Positions 1 to 12,903 of a stretch of 64,000 nt of DNA are shown piece after piece. The notes below the pieces were generated by a model. That model saw only the letters and a list, made by a program, of their open reading frames with translations, did not search any database and had not been told where the DNA came from. A program made the position numbers and the translations under genes. Within the stretch, counting starts at the first letter, position 1, and every line of letters starts with the position of its first letter. The stretch spans positions 9,796,001 through 9,860,000 of the forward strand of contig NC_003279.8 in the NCBI RefSeq assembly GCF_000002985.6. The letters are read 5' to 3'. Source of the DNA: Caenorhabditis elegans (Eukaryota > Nematoda > Chromadorea > Rhabditida > Rhabditidae).

Positions 1-11
1 TTTATTTTCAG

Positions 12-227
12 AGTGAAAACGAAATAGAATATGAAGAGCCCGCCGAAATAGTCCAAGAACCAGATAATGGCCGTCAAAGAACGTGGACAAAATTGAGTTC
101 TTCATCAGGAGATGAAGATCTATCATACTATGAAATCCAGCGAGCCAAAATGATCGAAACTTACCGACGGAAATATCTGGAGTCTGATAAAGCTGCCGAT
201 CTACGAGCAATGGGAATCACCGAATAA
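12..227 (+). CDS. C-terminal exon of an unidentified gene (partial)
   Basis: The window opens in an intron whose acceptor TTTTCAG ends at base 11. The frame from base 12 is open for 71 codons and stops with TAA at 225-227. The peptide is hydrophilic and rich in Glu, Asp and Ser in its first half. It ends in a charged, probably helical stretch with many Arg, Lys, Glu and Tyr residues (YYEIQRAKMIETYRRKY) and finishes in MGITE. I do not recognise the family. No membrane segment or catalytic motif is visible in this exon. The gene lies mainly to the left of the window, so length and function cannot be judged. The coding call rests on the acceptor, the matching phase and codon usage like that of the other genes here. 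Confidence 0.7.
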   Translation, partial: SENEIEYEEPAEIVQEPDNGRQRTWTKLSSSSGDEDLSYYEIQRAKMIETYRRKYLESDKAADLRAMGITE

Positions 228-3200
228 TTCATACTCATTTCTCTCCTCTTTTCTGTTTACTTAGGATGTTCTTGTCATTTCAAAGCTACCTGGTAGCGTA
301 CTCTCATTATTTCTAAATTCATGCCTGTATGAGTATAGTTTTTTGTTGTATATTTTGTATCCATTTGATGAGATTCTCTGAGATTCCCATCTTTCATCAT
401 ATTTAGCATAGTTCCACCCTCTTTTTCCTTTCCTTTCATGACCCTCTTTTCATGTATGGGTATGATCATCATCCACACCAACTATCAATTTTCTCTCTGT
501 ATCCTCTATCGAGATTCTGAATCTCGTTCTCTTGTTCCTTTTTTCCGTGTTTCCTCTGAAATCTCGACTATCATTCTAATCCTTTACAATTCTCATCCCG
601 GTACCTTGTGAGTGTGAACCTGTACATTTTTTCTCCGATCCCCATTTTTCACCAAAGTAAATACTTTGAGTTTTCAGCGAATCTAATGCTTTGAGCCAAG
701 TTTCACACATTTGAATTTCCAAACAGTTGTGTGGAACTCTGCAAGAAAAGAAAACGACGTTCTTCTCAAAAGAAAAGCTCAAAAATATGGAAATCGCATA
801 TTGTTCCTTCCGCTTTTCCAGCTCCCTCTCTTTTCATATTTCCTCATGCATTTTCGAGATGTTTATTGACGGATTGACACAAACGGCTCCCCGTTTTATT
901 TTCTCCGCCAACAAAACTTCCTTCGTTCTATCATTTTGCACAATTTTAGCCTCAAAAGTTGTTTCTGGTCTTCAATAGAATGTTCTCACCCGGTGTCCTT
1001 AGGTTTTATAGGTCAAAACAACAATTCTGAAAAATCTGAAAATAAGCTTCGAGCATTTGAAAAAAGTAGCGTCATCGGTTATATCGGAAGCAATGGAAAT
1101 TTGGAATTAAAAAAATAAAAATAACTTCCACACTTCCGAATCAAATGATTTCTGCAAGGTTTTAATAGATTGAAAAAATTTACCTCCATGTTAACTTTTA
1201 TGCTCTAACTGCCACATTTGCAGTATTTTGGAGCTCCTAACTATCATATTTTAATTAGTAAAAATATGATAAATCGAAAATCAAGAGAATTTTAGCCAAA
1301 AAGTAGTAAAAGCCAAAAATAAATCCGACACATGGCGCATCGACGCAGTTGTTCGGCAGATAATCATTTTCATTCAAGAAATCGTTGAAAACTTTAAAAA
1401 CTTCCAAAAAATTTGGCCGATTAGTTTTCATTTTTCCATTTCTGCGAAAAAAGTTAAAAATAAAGAACATTTTGAAAAAATCGAAGAATATTATAAAATA
1501 ACTCGTTTTTTGTAGATCTCAAAGACGCAAACGAATTCCACGCGGTTACGATTTGAAAATATTTCGTTCGAGGCAGTAGAGGGTACTGTAGTTTTGGGTG
1601 GAAAATATATATTTAAATTCACAGCTGTGTCTACTTCTAGTTGTGTAAGGTTGAAAAGTTATAGCTTGTGATGGTATTGATTTGAATCAGAATCCCAATT
1701 GATAAATACCACACGTTTCATCGCCTCTTCCCTGTCCTGATACTTTACTTTTTCATTCAAATCTTCGAAAAAAAATCTGAGCAGCAGGCGGCCAATTGGG
1801 GAGAAGCCGAAAAAAAGAAAAAAAAAATGAAGAAAGAAGAGCCTATGGAGGACCGATGTGTCCAAACTTTTAAACGACGGCTTCTTCTTTTCGTCTCTTT
1901 TCTTCTCTTTTTATCCATCTTTTCTTCTATTTTCCATACATTTAGATCATCTTCTTCTTTTTTTGTGTTTATGTCCTTCAATGTTGCATCATCACTATTC
2001 TTTATTTCTTATTCTTTGAGTTCAATGCTTTTTCTTTGTTCTTTTTGCATTTCTAAAAAAAAATAAATAGCCCTTTTCTTTCTGTATCTCTTATTTGATC
2101 ATAAAACTTGAAAATGATGTTGTCTCCGGTAATTATGAATAAACTATAGATAAAATGTATAATTTTTATTTCGAATAATTCTCATTTTCTGGATTACTGT
2201 AGGTTTATGGTAATTGATATATAAAAACTAGACAATTATATGTTTTTTGTATTTTTCTTTAAAAAAACTTCCGTGATCGTAAAAAACAAATAACCTTGAA
2301 GAATGAGAACTACAGTAACTACTTGCCATTTTGTGAGCCCTTCATTTATTAATATTACATTCCTTTCGAGACTTGATACTGTATTTCTGATTTTCTTCAA
2401 ATGTTTATTTTGCAAAACGTTTTGGCGCGAATTCAAATTTATGAATTTCAGTTTTTAGCCAATTTTTTTCAATTTCTCTAGAAATTCTCAAAGTTTCTTC
2501 GCATATGAGTTTCTAGTTTTCAACGTCATCGTATTGCAAAGAAGTACTAAGAAATGATGAAGAACCTCGTCTACCACTTCATAAATTATTCTCTATCAAA
2601 AACATATAGACGCGTCTTTTTAATTTTCGGTATTTTCTCAACTCTGGTGCAACTACGTCACGTTCCAGAGAAATGTGCTCAAGTTATAAAAACTTTACAC
2701 ATATCAAAATCTACGCCCGCCGGCTTAATGTGTTCTGACATTCTCTATAATTGACCCCCTTTTATTGTAAATTTCAAAAAACATGCTTCACCTAAACTCT
2801 TCCGTTTCACGCAACCACTTTCATTTAGAATAAATGCATAGTGAAATGTCATCATCTTTCTACCCGTTTTTGCCTCATTTTTCCCATTTTCACTTTACTC
2901 GTTTCGGAATACATTCACTCATTCTTCTTATTTATGAGCATTAATATTAACTTCAAAAACTTTATCTATGTAATCCGTATGTTTCTTTAAATTTAGGTGG
3001 GTTATCTTATACAAGTTGAATATATTCAAATTAGTAAAATGAACAAAAGCAGTGAATATTCAGAAGCCTGAAAAAGTTAACTTTTGGAGCAATTTTCCAT
3101 GCGGAAAAGTTACTTGAAATAATTTCAGATCGTTTTATTTTACTATAGTTCAAAATGTTCGTCCGCCGCTAATTTTTTTGTAGGTCCTTATTTTGGAAGT

Positions 3201-5396
3201 GTATATTTCGAATGACACAGGTCCCAGTCGGAAGTCCGGTGTTAAGTTCATATTCTTCCTTTGTGAGCAAGTCTCGCCCGATATTCGTCTTCATTTTTGG
3301 ACAGTGTAGACCAAAAACTTCACGAATGACAGCCCAACTTTAAGTTATTCAAAATCTCTTTTAGAAAATGAAGTACCATGTAGGATTTATGTTACAATCT
3401 CCTACTTAAACACGACAATGGGCTATTTATTCTTGAGAATAGTATAGAAATGTCACATGACATCTATTTATCCGTCACCATCATCATCCTTGTATACATT
3501 TTCCCATTCTCCTTACCCTCTTTTTGCACATCTCATTCCTCCCAAAAACAGCCTAATAAATCTCGATCAGCACACACAAAATTACATGGTCCTCCTTCTT
3601 TTCCTATTTTTCAAACCCATTCTTCCTTTTTCCTGAATATGTCTCTCCGTCTCAAAAATGACTGGTATATCATTTTCAATTTTATGACAAATTAAAATTC
3701 GGATCTTAAAACAAGAGAGGATTTATTTGAAATTATTCCCAACCAATTTCTCCATGATTTTGATTGAGCATTTGAGCCTTGCACTGTGTAATACACAAAT
3801 CATGACAATCGAATTTGAGAAAAAGACAAAGGAAAAGAGCAAATGTAGTTTGGCTTCTCATTTTGCATGTTTTATTTTGTGCTTTGAATGATGGATTCCC
3901 ACGGGGAAAAGATTTGGAAGAAAAAAAAGAAGATAAAAAAGAAGAAGAAAAGAGACAAGCGATGAAAGATAATATGAAAAATTTGTTTTTTGTTTTTCTT
4001 TTGTCTGTGAGATAAAAGTGCACTGGTAGACGTGTGGAGCCATTTTCAATTGTTTGTACCAACATTGTTTCTATACTAATTGTTCGGAAGTAGTTTCAGA
4101 GTTCTCACGGGCTGTAAAAGTGTACCACTTACCTTTTTATATCTTCGTAATAATTTCTTTCAGAATAAAGTTGCACCGAAGCACCAGGTTTTCAGCTTTC
4201 GGTTATTGAAAAAACCGAATTTTTCTTCAATTTTCGATTCATTTTCACAAGTTCTCTCTGAGAGTGACCAAAATGCATTGACAAAATGATAAATTTTACA
4301 ATTCTGGGCTTTTGGAAAAGTATGGTTTTATACCAGTAGCTGATTTTTCTTCTCCCATTTTTGGTGTCAAAACTTGAACTTTCTGTTAGTTTTACTAACA
4401 TATCAACACGTTCGGTAGCACGAAGACTTTTCTAAACAAAGTCTCTATTCATTCCTGAGACTGGAAACTACAAATATTCATGTTGTTTAAAAACCAGTCA
4501 TCAACATATGGAACGTGCTAAAACGTGGGAAATATTTTTTCAGAAACATTATTAATTTTAGTTAATCATTCGTTAAAGACTAATGCTGTTTGAATAATTC
4601 TAGACTTGGAAAGTCGTGTCCATAACTTTTTTTTAGTTGTGTACACATTTTCAGTTGCCCATCGTTTTGTACTTTTTACCTGAAACTTCATTGAGGTCTC
4701 AAGTTATGCCCACCATAAAAGCCATAATATATCAGTATCATCAATATGTTCACAGAGCTTCCGGCAGGGAGCAAGGATGACGGGAAAAGGCGGTTGAGAA
4801 ACGCCCCCCGTTACGCCTTGACCAAGACGTTGGTACCACACAACATTTTCTAGTGTTTGGCAAAAACAATCCATCGGCCTGAAATACTCACGTAATCTCT
4901 CGTTTTTTTTGTTTTCAAAATGAATGAGGTGTCATGACAAACAAGAAAATAAATTGATGAATTGGAAGAAGAACTCGTCGCTTTTGAATTATTCAATGAA
5001 AAATTCAAAAATCTTCCCACACCCATCCGTTTAGTTCTTATATCTAGTTTCCGAATCTTCTTCCCCACCCACACCACCAACTGCTTTTCCTTGGAAAAAA
5101 AAAAAATAAATCGTAAGTTGTATGGTGGGTTGGGGGCTCTGGGTGGTGCAATACGAACACCCAGAACCCGTATTAGTTTGTTGTCATTTTTCATTTTGCT
5201 TCTTCTCCCTTGTCCGCATTCTTCTATTTTTCTTATCCAAGCTCCGCCCACATTTAGGGAGTGGGGAGCCCCAGAAAACGGAAACCGGGTAGGACCAGTT
5301 GAATTGAATTGTGTGTCAAAAACGAAGAAGCGAGAGAAGGAGAAGAGTATCTTTTTGACGACAGCTCATCTCATTTTAGATGACAGAAACATCAGA

Positions 5397-5417
5397 CCCC
5401 CCCCCCCCCCCCCCCCC
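5397..5417. repeat. Poly-C/poly-G tract, 21 bp
   Basis: An uninterrupted run of 21 C on the plus strand, which is G21 on the minus strand. Runs of this length can form G-quadruplex DNA. In C. elegans they are the substrate class protected by the DOG-1/FANCJ helicase. Confidence 0.95.
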
Positions 5418-7958
5418 TCTATTTTGCTTTTGTGTCCGAAAGCTTTTGTGATGCTCTCATTTTAAAAGAAAAACAAAACAAGTATCCTTTTTTGTCATTA
5501 AATTGACGAGAAAAGCTTTGAGAAAAGAGGAACACGCTTCTGATTTTGATAGGCTGTCTTTCAGATTCTTTTGAATTCAGTTTTTTTGGTATTCTTTGAA
5601 TTTGAGCATTTTTCTATCCACGTCTTCACGAGTGAGATCTTCTCGTTGAAGCATTTTTTCATGATTTGAGAATATTATCGTTGAAGCTCTACTTGTTAAA
5701 TTTTGATCTGAAATTTCATTTTAGTAAATTTGATTTTTAGATTAACTATGCCCTAAAAATGTTTCAAAAATTTGCTGACTTTTGACAAATAATAAGAATG
5801 TTTAGAAGGTAGATTAAAAAATCTGGAAAATTCTTGGAAGTTCCAATTTTTCAAGAAATAATCTCAAAAACTTTAAAAATGTTAACCTAAGCTGAAGTAT
5901 CATTTAAAAAGTCTGCGAAAAAGGTTTTTGAAAAAATTTAACCGGTTATCAGGAAACAGTGGACTGGAGACGTGTTCAGATCAAAATTTCAGCCGATAGG
6001 AGTTGCATTTTGCAGCTCAAATACATGTGAAAGTCACGATCCAAAATTTGACAGTAAATTGACTACTTTTCCTCTGTCAGTTATTTCTGTTTTTTGTAAA
6101 GTACTAACAATTTTGCAACTTCACGCCGCCAAAAAAAAAAGAAAGGAAATTTGCATAAAATTGAACATCTGAACAAATGGTTGCTCAATGAGAAATCAAA
6201 AACCCAACATCTTCCCATAATTCACTTGAGTTTTGATCATTTTCCTCATTTTTTCTTTTCTTTCTTCAACTGTCTATTCTTCCATTTGAAGCCATTGTAC
6301 TAATTGAAAATGGACATTCACAACCACTTTTTGATGATCGTGTATTTGAGACATTTACATTACTTCCTCATTATCGTATTTGATCTTTGACAAACGAAAT
6401 AGTACATCCTAAAATATTTCCACGATGTATTCACTTCTGGACATGTGTGTTTTTTAATTTGTTGTCTAAAAATTTCACCCAATTTTGACAATTTCAAGAC
6501 AGTTTCAAGAGCAAATATTCTGAAAGCTTTTAGGAAGTGTTTAATCAAAAATTGTAATTTTAATTTTTGCAGTACACGGTTTTTGGATTCAATTTGTGCT
6601 TCTTCAATACCAAAATCGAAACTCTCTGTTTGTTTCAGTTTCATATTCAGAATCAAAAATCAAAAAGATTGAAAAAGAAATCATCCCAAAGGACCTTCTT
6701 CCTTATCCTACCAAAAACAGAAACGCCCACCCATGGCTCTTCGTTTTTTGTCTATTTAAAATTCAAAGAAAACGCCTCTCCAAGATTATGACTCCCTTCT
6801 TTCTTTCCCTTCAAATAGGCTTACAACTTTTTGAATGTTTGACGTGGCACGGAAAGAAACGTGGAAAGAAAAAACGAAACGAAGAGTGATTGTTTAAAAA
6901 AGGAAGTGACGGAAGAAAAGTAAGAAAAGTTGAATATGTAAAAGGAGATGGGAAAATAGAAGTAAACTGGAGAGATTAGTGACTATTTGACACAAGACGA
7001 CTGTTTCAAGTACCATGGAAATTTGTGTGTCAGTCTCTGAAGACTTTTAGCTTATGTATATAGTATGAACTGAAAAATCACAACTCTATAGTTCGTCCAA
7101 AATCAAATGCAGTTGAAAAAATGTTAAAAACTGAAAACAGTTTCATGATTGTTTTTTCACAAAGGTGCGACTTTCGGTGCCATTCCATTGCAAAAGTTGG
7201 GTTTAGAAATTTGTATTGTCACTTTACATTCCACCATTTTTGGAGGCGTATTCCGGGCAAATGACGAAGTGGCGAAGATAGGTGAGTCGGCCATAATTCC
7301 CCTTCAAATTTTTCATTGATAGATTTTTCAACACAATATTTGAAGCATGAGTTCCAGTTAGGAATTCTATGGGAACACTCCCAATTTCTTCCAATATTCC
7401 GCACTGCTACAGTCTTTTGTCGCACATTGCTATCTATTTCCAAAAAATAGGCCTCGTGCTCCAGAAAGTTGTGGCAATTTGCTCAAAAAAACAAATTATC
7501 ATAATTTCTAGCAAATTCACTAAATTAAACTTCTAAATCTGATTTTCAGACCAAAATATATTTTCCAGAACCCTTTGCACTTTGGTTTAAAGTCATTGAT
7601 ATTTGCTTTGAAGCACACTACACCATTATCTAGTTTAATTTGTCCAACATCGGAAAACATCCCTTCTGAAGAGTCTCATTTCATTTCGAAATGAATACAA
7701 TTATTGGTTTCTGAAACTGCCTCATTTCAAAATAAATTGGCCATCTAAATACCGTCTAAATTAAAAAATATATATATTGACGGTGATCGTAAAAGTGACT
7801 GATCCCGTGCTCAATTAAGCATTCCCTTTTTACCGACTATCATTCCCTGTTTCATTTGGCCCTTTTATTTTTGCATGTCGTCCCTCTTTTCGCAATTCAA
7901 TCAAGTACTCTTTTGTTTTTGCCGCCCTCTGTTTTTTCTTTTTCTTTCCTTCCCTCAT

Positions 7959-7973
7959 CCCCCCCCCCCCCCC
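7959..7973. repeat. Poly-C/poly-G tract, 15 bp
   Basis: Fifteen consecutive C on the plus strand inside a CT-rich stretch. Same class as the tract 2.5 kb to the left, but shorter. Confidence 0.95.
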
Positions 7974-10797
7974 AATTTTCCAAAACTCGATTTCAACTTC
8001 TTCAACTCGCATTTGCTTGTTGCCTCACTACTCAACTTTTCGATTATTTGTTGTTTTTTGTGGGAAATTGACTTTCGCGTTCCCCTCCATGTCATACTGT
8101 AGGTGTTTCCAACTTGTCCACTTTACCACTTTTCAAAAGGTTTTCTCGTTTTTTTTATTGAAAGACTACAACTGATTCAATAATCAAAAAGTTTTTTAAT
8201 CGAACCTAAATCAGTTGATACGTAGAGGTGCATAGCTTTGTCAGATTCTACTGTACTAAATCAGGTTGCAATAGAGTTTCTGATAAATCCATATTGATTA
8301 GTGTTGAAATCAGATTAGTAGGTACACACAGCTTTGTCTAGAATTAAACTCTAAGTCTCGACGCATGTACCCGGGAGTTTTGAATCTCACAGTGATGCCT
8401 TATGATTACTGTAACATTTTGAAGCATCTAATTAGATTAAGACATAGTCTAGAGTCTACGCTAGAGTGCATTCGGCAAAGGCGTTAAGCGTTACCGTTAC
8501 CTTCCTTTTACCAAATACTTGGCACTTGCCGACTTATGGAGCATTTTTTCCAACGGCTAAAATAATTTTTTTTGGTTCTAAAGAAAAATTCGCTTGTTTT
8601 TGTCCAGTTTTTGTATTCGAAAACTTTCGAAGTGTGAAAATTTTTTAAAAACTTAACAAATCCCAGAGTTCCATGTTATTCATCAGTTGAATTTTTGATA
8701 TTCTCTAAAACCTAGAAGAAGATCCAGAATAGAACCAAATTTTTGCGATTTCCAGTTTTTCAAGTTTCCAGCTTTTTAAAACACCAAATTTTATTTTAAA
8801 AATTAAAAATGTCAGCTCGTTTTTCTAGTTTTCCGTAAGTTATTCTATTAAAAAAAAAGTGATATCTACCGAATAACTTGAGCTGGAAATGTGATTAATT
8901 TTGGAAAAAAAAAATTATATCTATACTTCAAAATTACAGAAAGTATCAAACTTATATTTTTATTTTTTCGGTGATTTCACCAAATGCTTTTTTTGCCAAA
9001 ACTTTTACATAGAATATAAGACAAACTCTCTTGAACTAGAAACTACGAAAACTTTGACTTTTCGTTGACATTTCTCTGATTAATCATCCTTGCACTAATG
9101 AGCTAGACATTCTGCTTCCTTTTTACCTTTTGTGACTTCATTCTTTAAGATGAACTTTATTTTCTTTTACTCTTTTTTTCCTCAAACCCCGAATTTCCAT
9201 CAACTTCATCCGTTTCTGGTCTTCTGCCTCCTGCATAATCAATTTGCAGGTCTGGGGGACCCCTTAAAACTTTTTATTTTTTTCAAGTATTGTTGACGTA
9301 CCCACCCAAAACTATTACCTGGGAAGCCTTTTGTGGTTTGTCTTTTTCCATTCTCCGCCCATTTTTCTTTTCCAAAAGGGATCCTTACTTCTTTTTGTCA
9401 ATGTTCCGCTCGAATAGTCGTCGACTTGAAAAGGCGCTTTTTCCCTCCTTCTTTAAAGAGAGAAAAACCAAAACTTCTTCTTCTTCAGCTTCTGCATCTT
9501 TCATACTTTTTCACTTTAATCCTTATTCTGTTTCTCTCTCCACCTTCGTCCACAAAAATTTTTTTGCGCTCCAAAAATTGCCAATCCTCCTCCTAAGCTG
9601 ATTGTCGTTCGAAAGCATCGTGGGAAAGCGTGGGAGAGCCTGATTGTGCACCATTGGAGCAATGAAAAAAGGAAGAGCAGAGAAGACAATGATCAGACAT
9701 CTAAATGATGACGAACAAGAACAATGAAATAATTTGAAAATAATTTGATAATTTTCTTGAACTGAACATTTGGAGGTTGCTGGCGAAGAGCTTATGGTAT
9801 TGATTTGCTACGTTAACTTTTCGCCAATAGTCTGTTGACTAGAAATAGGCATTTCATAGGAGCCGCCTTTATCGGCAGGGCGGCAGGTGAGTGAAAAGGT
9901 GGACGAGAGGATCCCCGCCAGGCCTTCGAGAAAGCATAAAAATCAATTTCAAACAAAAAAATTGAAGAAATTTGAATCTGATAGCCGTGGATTTTCCGTT
10001 TCTAACCTTGAGTGCAACTTTCGATCTTTTTCCTTTTTGACCACTTTTCCCTAATTTTGATCTTTAGTTTTCATTAGAACTCCCTGAAGACAATAGCTCA
10101 TTATCAGTGCTTAAAACATAACATGATCAGTCATAATCCTTTCTGTCACTGTAATCCCACGGCTATATAATAATTAAGATGGATCTAGTTCAGATTAAGT
10201 GTCATTTTCTGTTATGCAGCATGTGGACGCCTGAATGAAAATGTTTTTAAAAATCGAGAAAAAAATAATTGGATTCAGTTTTTTCGTTCCAGTTACCAAC
10301 AAACTAAAAACTGTTAGTCCTGATTTTTTATGTATAGTCCAAAATTTGTATTCAGTTTTTTGTTTCAAGATACATATAAATACTCTAATAGTCATCAATC
10401 AAATTATAAAGTTTTCAAATAGTTTATAATGAATTTTTCGAGACGATAAAGGCGAGGCGGGGTGAACGAGCGGACACCCTATATGAATACCAAATTCTGT
10501 ATCTGAAACCTAACCTGAAAAGAATAACTGACAGCATCTTCAAGAAATATTTCACCTTCTTCCAAAGGCGTTTTCTGAGGTGAGGCAGAAGAAAGGGCGG
10601 GCGTGAGTTGAGCCGTTCCGGTGAATGCCTAGTTTTTGTACATGTCGCCTGAAAGGTGAAATTGACAAGGTCGGCCAACGGCTTAACATTTGAATTTTCA
10701 GTCAAAACTCTCAAGAGATTCATCTCGACGTCAATGAAAACGCGAATAACTCAGTTCTTTGTCATACACGCACACAATTTCTACTATGAACCCTAAG

Positions 10798-10961
<164 letters not shown>

Positions 10962-12903
10962 AATCCTTTACGGTCTTCTAATCCTTTCCCAACCAAATCC
11001 ATGCACCCATAGTTGTTGTATGTTTGACTTCACCATTACGACGTCTTCAAAGGAATCCTGGTAGGTGGTGGCCCCCATTGGTGGTACGTCATAATCCAGT
11101 CTCAAGTATCAGCTTACGAGTGCATTCCTTCTTTATTTGTCCTTCTGGCTCCCATAGATTCTATTTTCTTTTTTTTTCTTGCTTTTTCGTTTTTCTTCCA
11201 TTTTTGTTGAGTCGAAGAAAAGAAAAAAGAAATAAAAAAGCTTCCCCTTCCTTTTTGTTCCCTTTCCTTGCTCCTGCCATTTTCCACCCCTTTTTTCAAA
11301 ATCGGTGGCGGGCGGAACTCCCATTAAACGTTGAGCAATTTCGCCACCAATGTGTATGTGTGTGTGCCACAAGCTCACAATTTTCACACTTTTCGCTCTT
11401 TTATGGTGAAATTTTATTGAAAAGTCAAAGAGCAAAGGTGCGCCTTTAGTGTGAAATCTAGTTAGTAGATTGTATAGTGTAGTAGATCCTCCTCCCCGCC
11501 TTTTTACTCGCTCTCTTTGCGTCCTACCTGCAATTCCATGTGTGATTGGCTATATATTTTTGTGTTCTTCATTAATTTTTAATCATCTAATTTTTGAAAC
11601 TTTTCTGGACAAATACGGAGAAGGGATGTCCAAAATTAAGCCCTTTAAGTTCAGCTAACAAAATAAAGATACCTGAATTTTCCCTTGCACCACAAGTTTT
11701 CCGAATTCACTCCCCGTCAAGTCAAAAATCATTCTTCTTTATTTTTCCTCATTTCCATGTTCACATTCACAAGATTAACTCTGAAGAAGCTTAACGTCAA
11801 GACTTTTTTTTTGATATCAGCTCGCCACATCATTTTGTTCCAAAAAAAAAAGGAGAAATTGGGGGAAAACGAGAAGATCATCCCACCAGATTTTCACCTC
11901 TTTTTCAGTTTTTTTCATCGAAAAAAGTGTTCAATCTAGATTTTCTTGCTTAAATGACGTTTTTATTTTTTGAGCTCTGGTGGTTGTTTTTTAGTCTTTT
12001 TTAGAAATAGTTTCCGATGTATGTATTAAAATTGTGCGTTTAAACTTGAAAAGTATGAAAAGTAAGCTCAAATTTTTAAAGTGATTATTTTTTGTTGATA
12101 TATCCTTACTAATTTGATATTTGCAACCCCCGCTTTAAAAGATAAAATGTTAATATTCCCAGTAAGTCTCATCTCATCTTTTATATCTCATATATCTCCT
12201 CAATTTCCGTCTGACTCACTTATAAAATCGAAGAGTCTGAAAACATAAATAAAACATGAATATTATCAGCTCGTCTTCATTTCCACCGAAATATTGTTGA
12301 ACACAAAAAGATGTTCGTGTGAATCTTCGGGATCTTCTCTCTACACCGATCAATGCTTGTTCCCAAAGCAAGCTCTGAAATCTGTTTTTTCTTCCAGTTT
12401 TTAGCCTCAAAAATACTAAATTTTTCATTGTCGCTAGTGTTCGATCCACCATTGAAGCCTTCCATTGTTATTTTTTTGTTTTTTCTCTTGTTTTTTGTCT
12501 TTACTCCCATTTAAAACATTTTTTCGTACAATAGGATGCTTGACTTAAACAATTAAAGCTTTAGGTTTGAAAAAAATATATAGTGGAGAAAAGGGACATA
12601 ATTATTGTAGTAGTTACAGTAACCATATGAATTATTCACATATTTTGAAGTTGGTAACGTTTGCAAATATCATAGTAAAAAGTGAAAAGTTCCGAAATTC
12701 AACTTGAATCATAAAAATTAGATTTTTTTAAAAATTTTCTAAATCTGGTTTTTTCTGTATCAAAGAGTACAGCTCCACCTTTAAAAATTATTAGTACCCA
12801 TATTTCCCTTAAATGTTTCAAATTATCATATTTTGATTTTTAAAAATACTCTTGAATCTTTCTTTAATCATATCGCTACCGGTTCATAACTAAAAAATTG
12901 CAG

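Noticed and set aside
4962..5465. 167-codon plus-strand frame
   Set aside because: Runs through the poly-C tract (Pro run) and T-rich DNA, with no splice partner and no recognisable protein.
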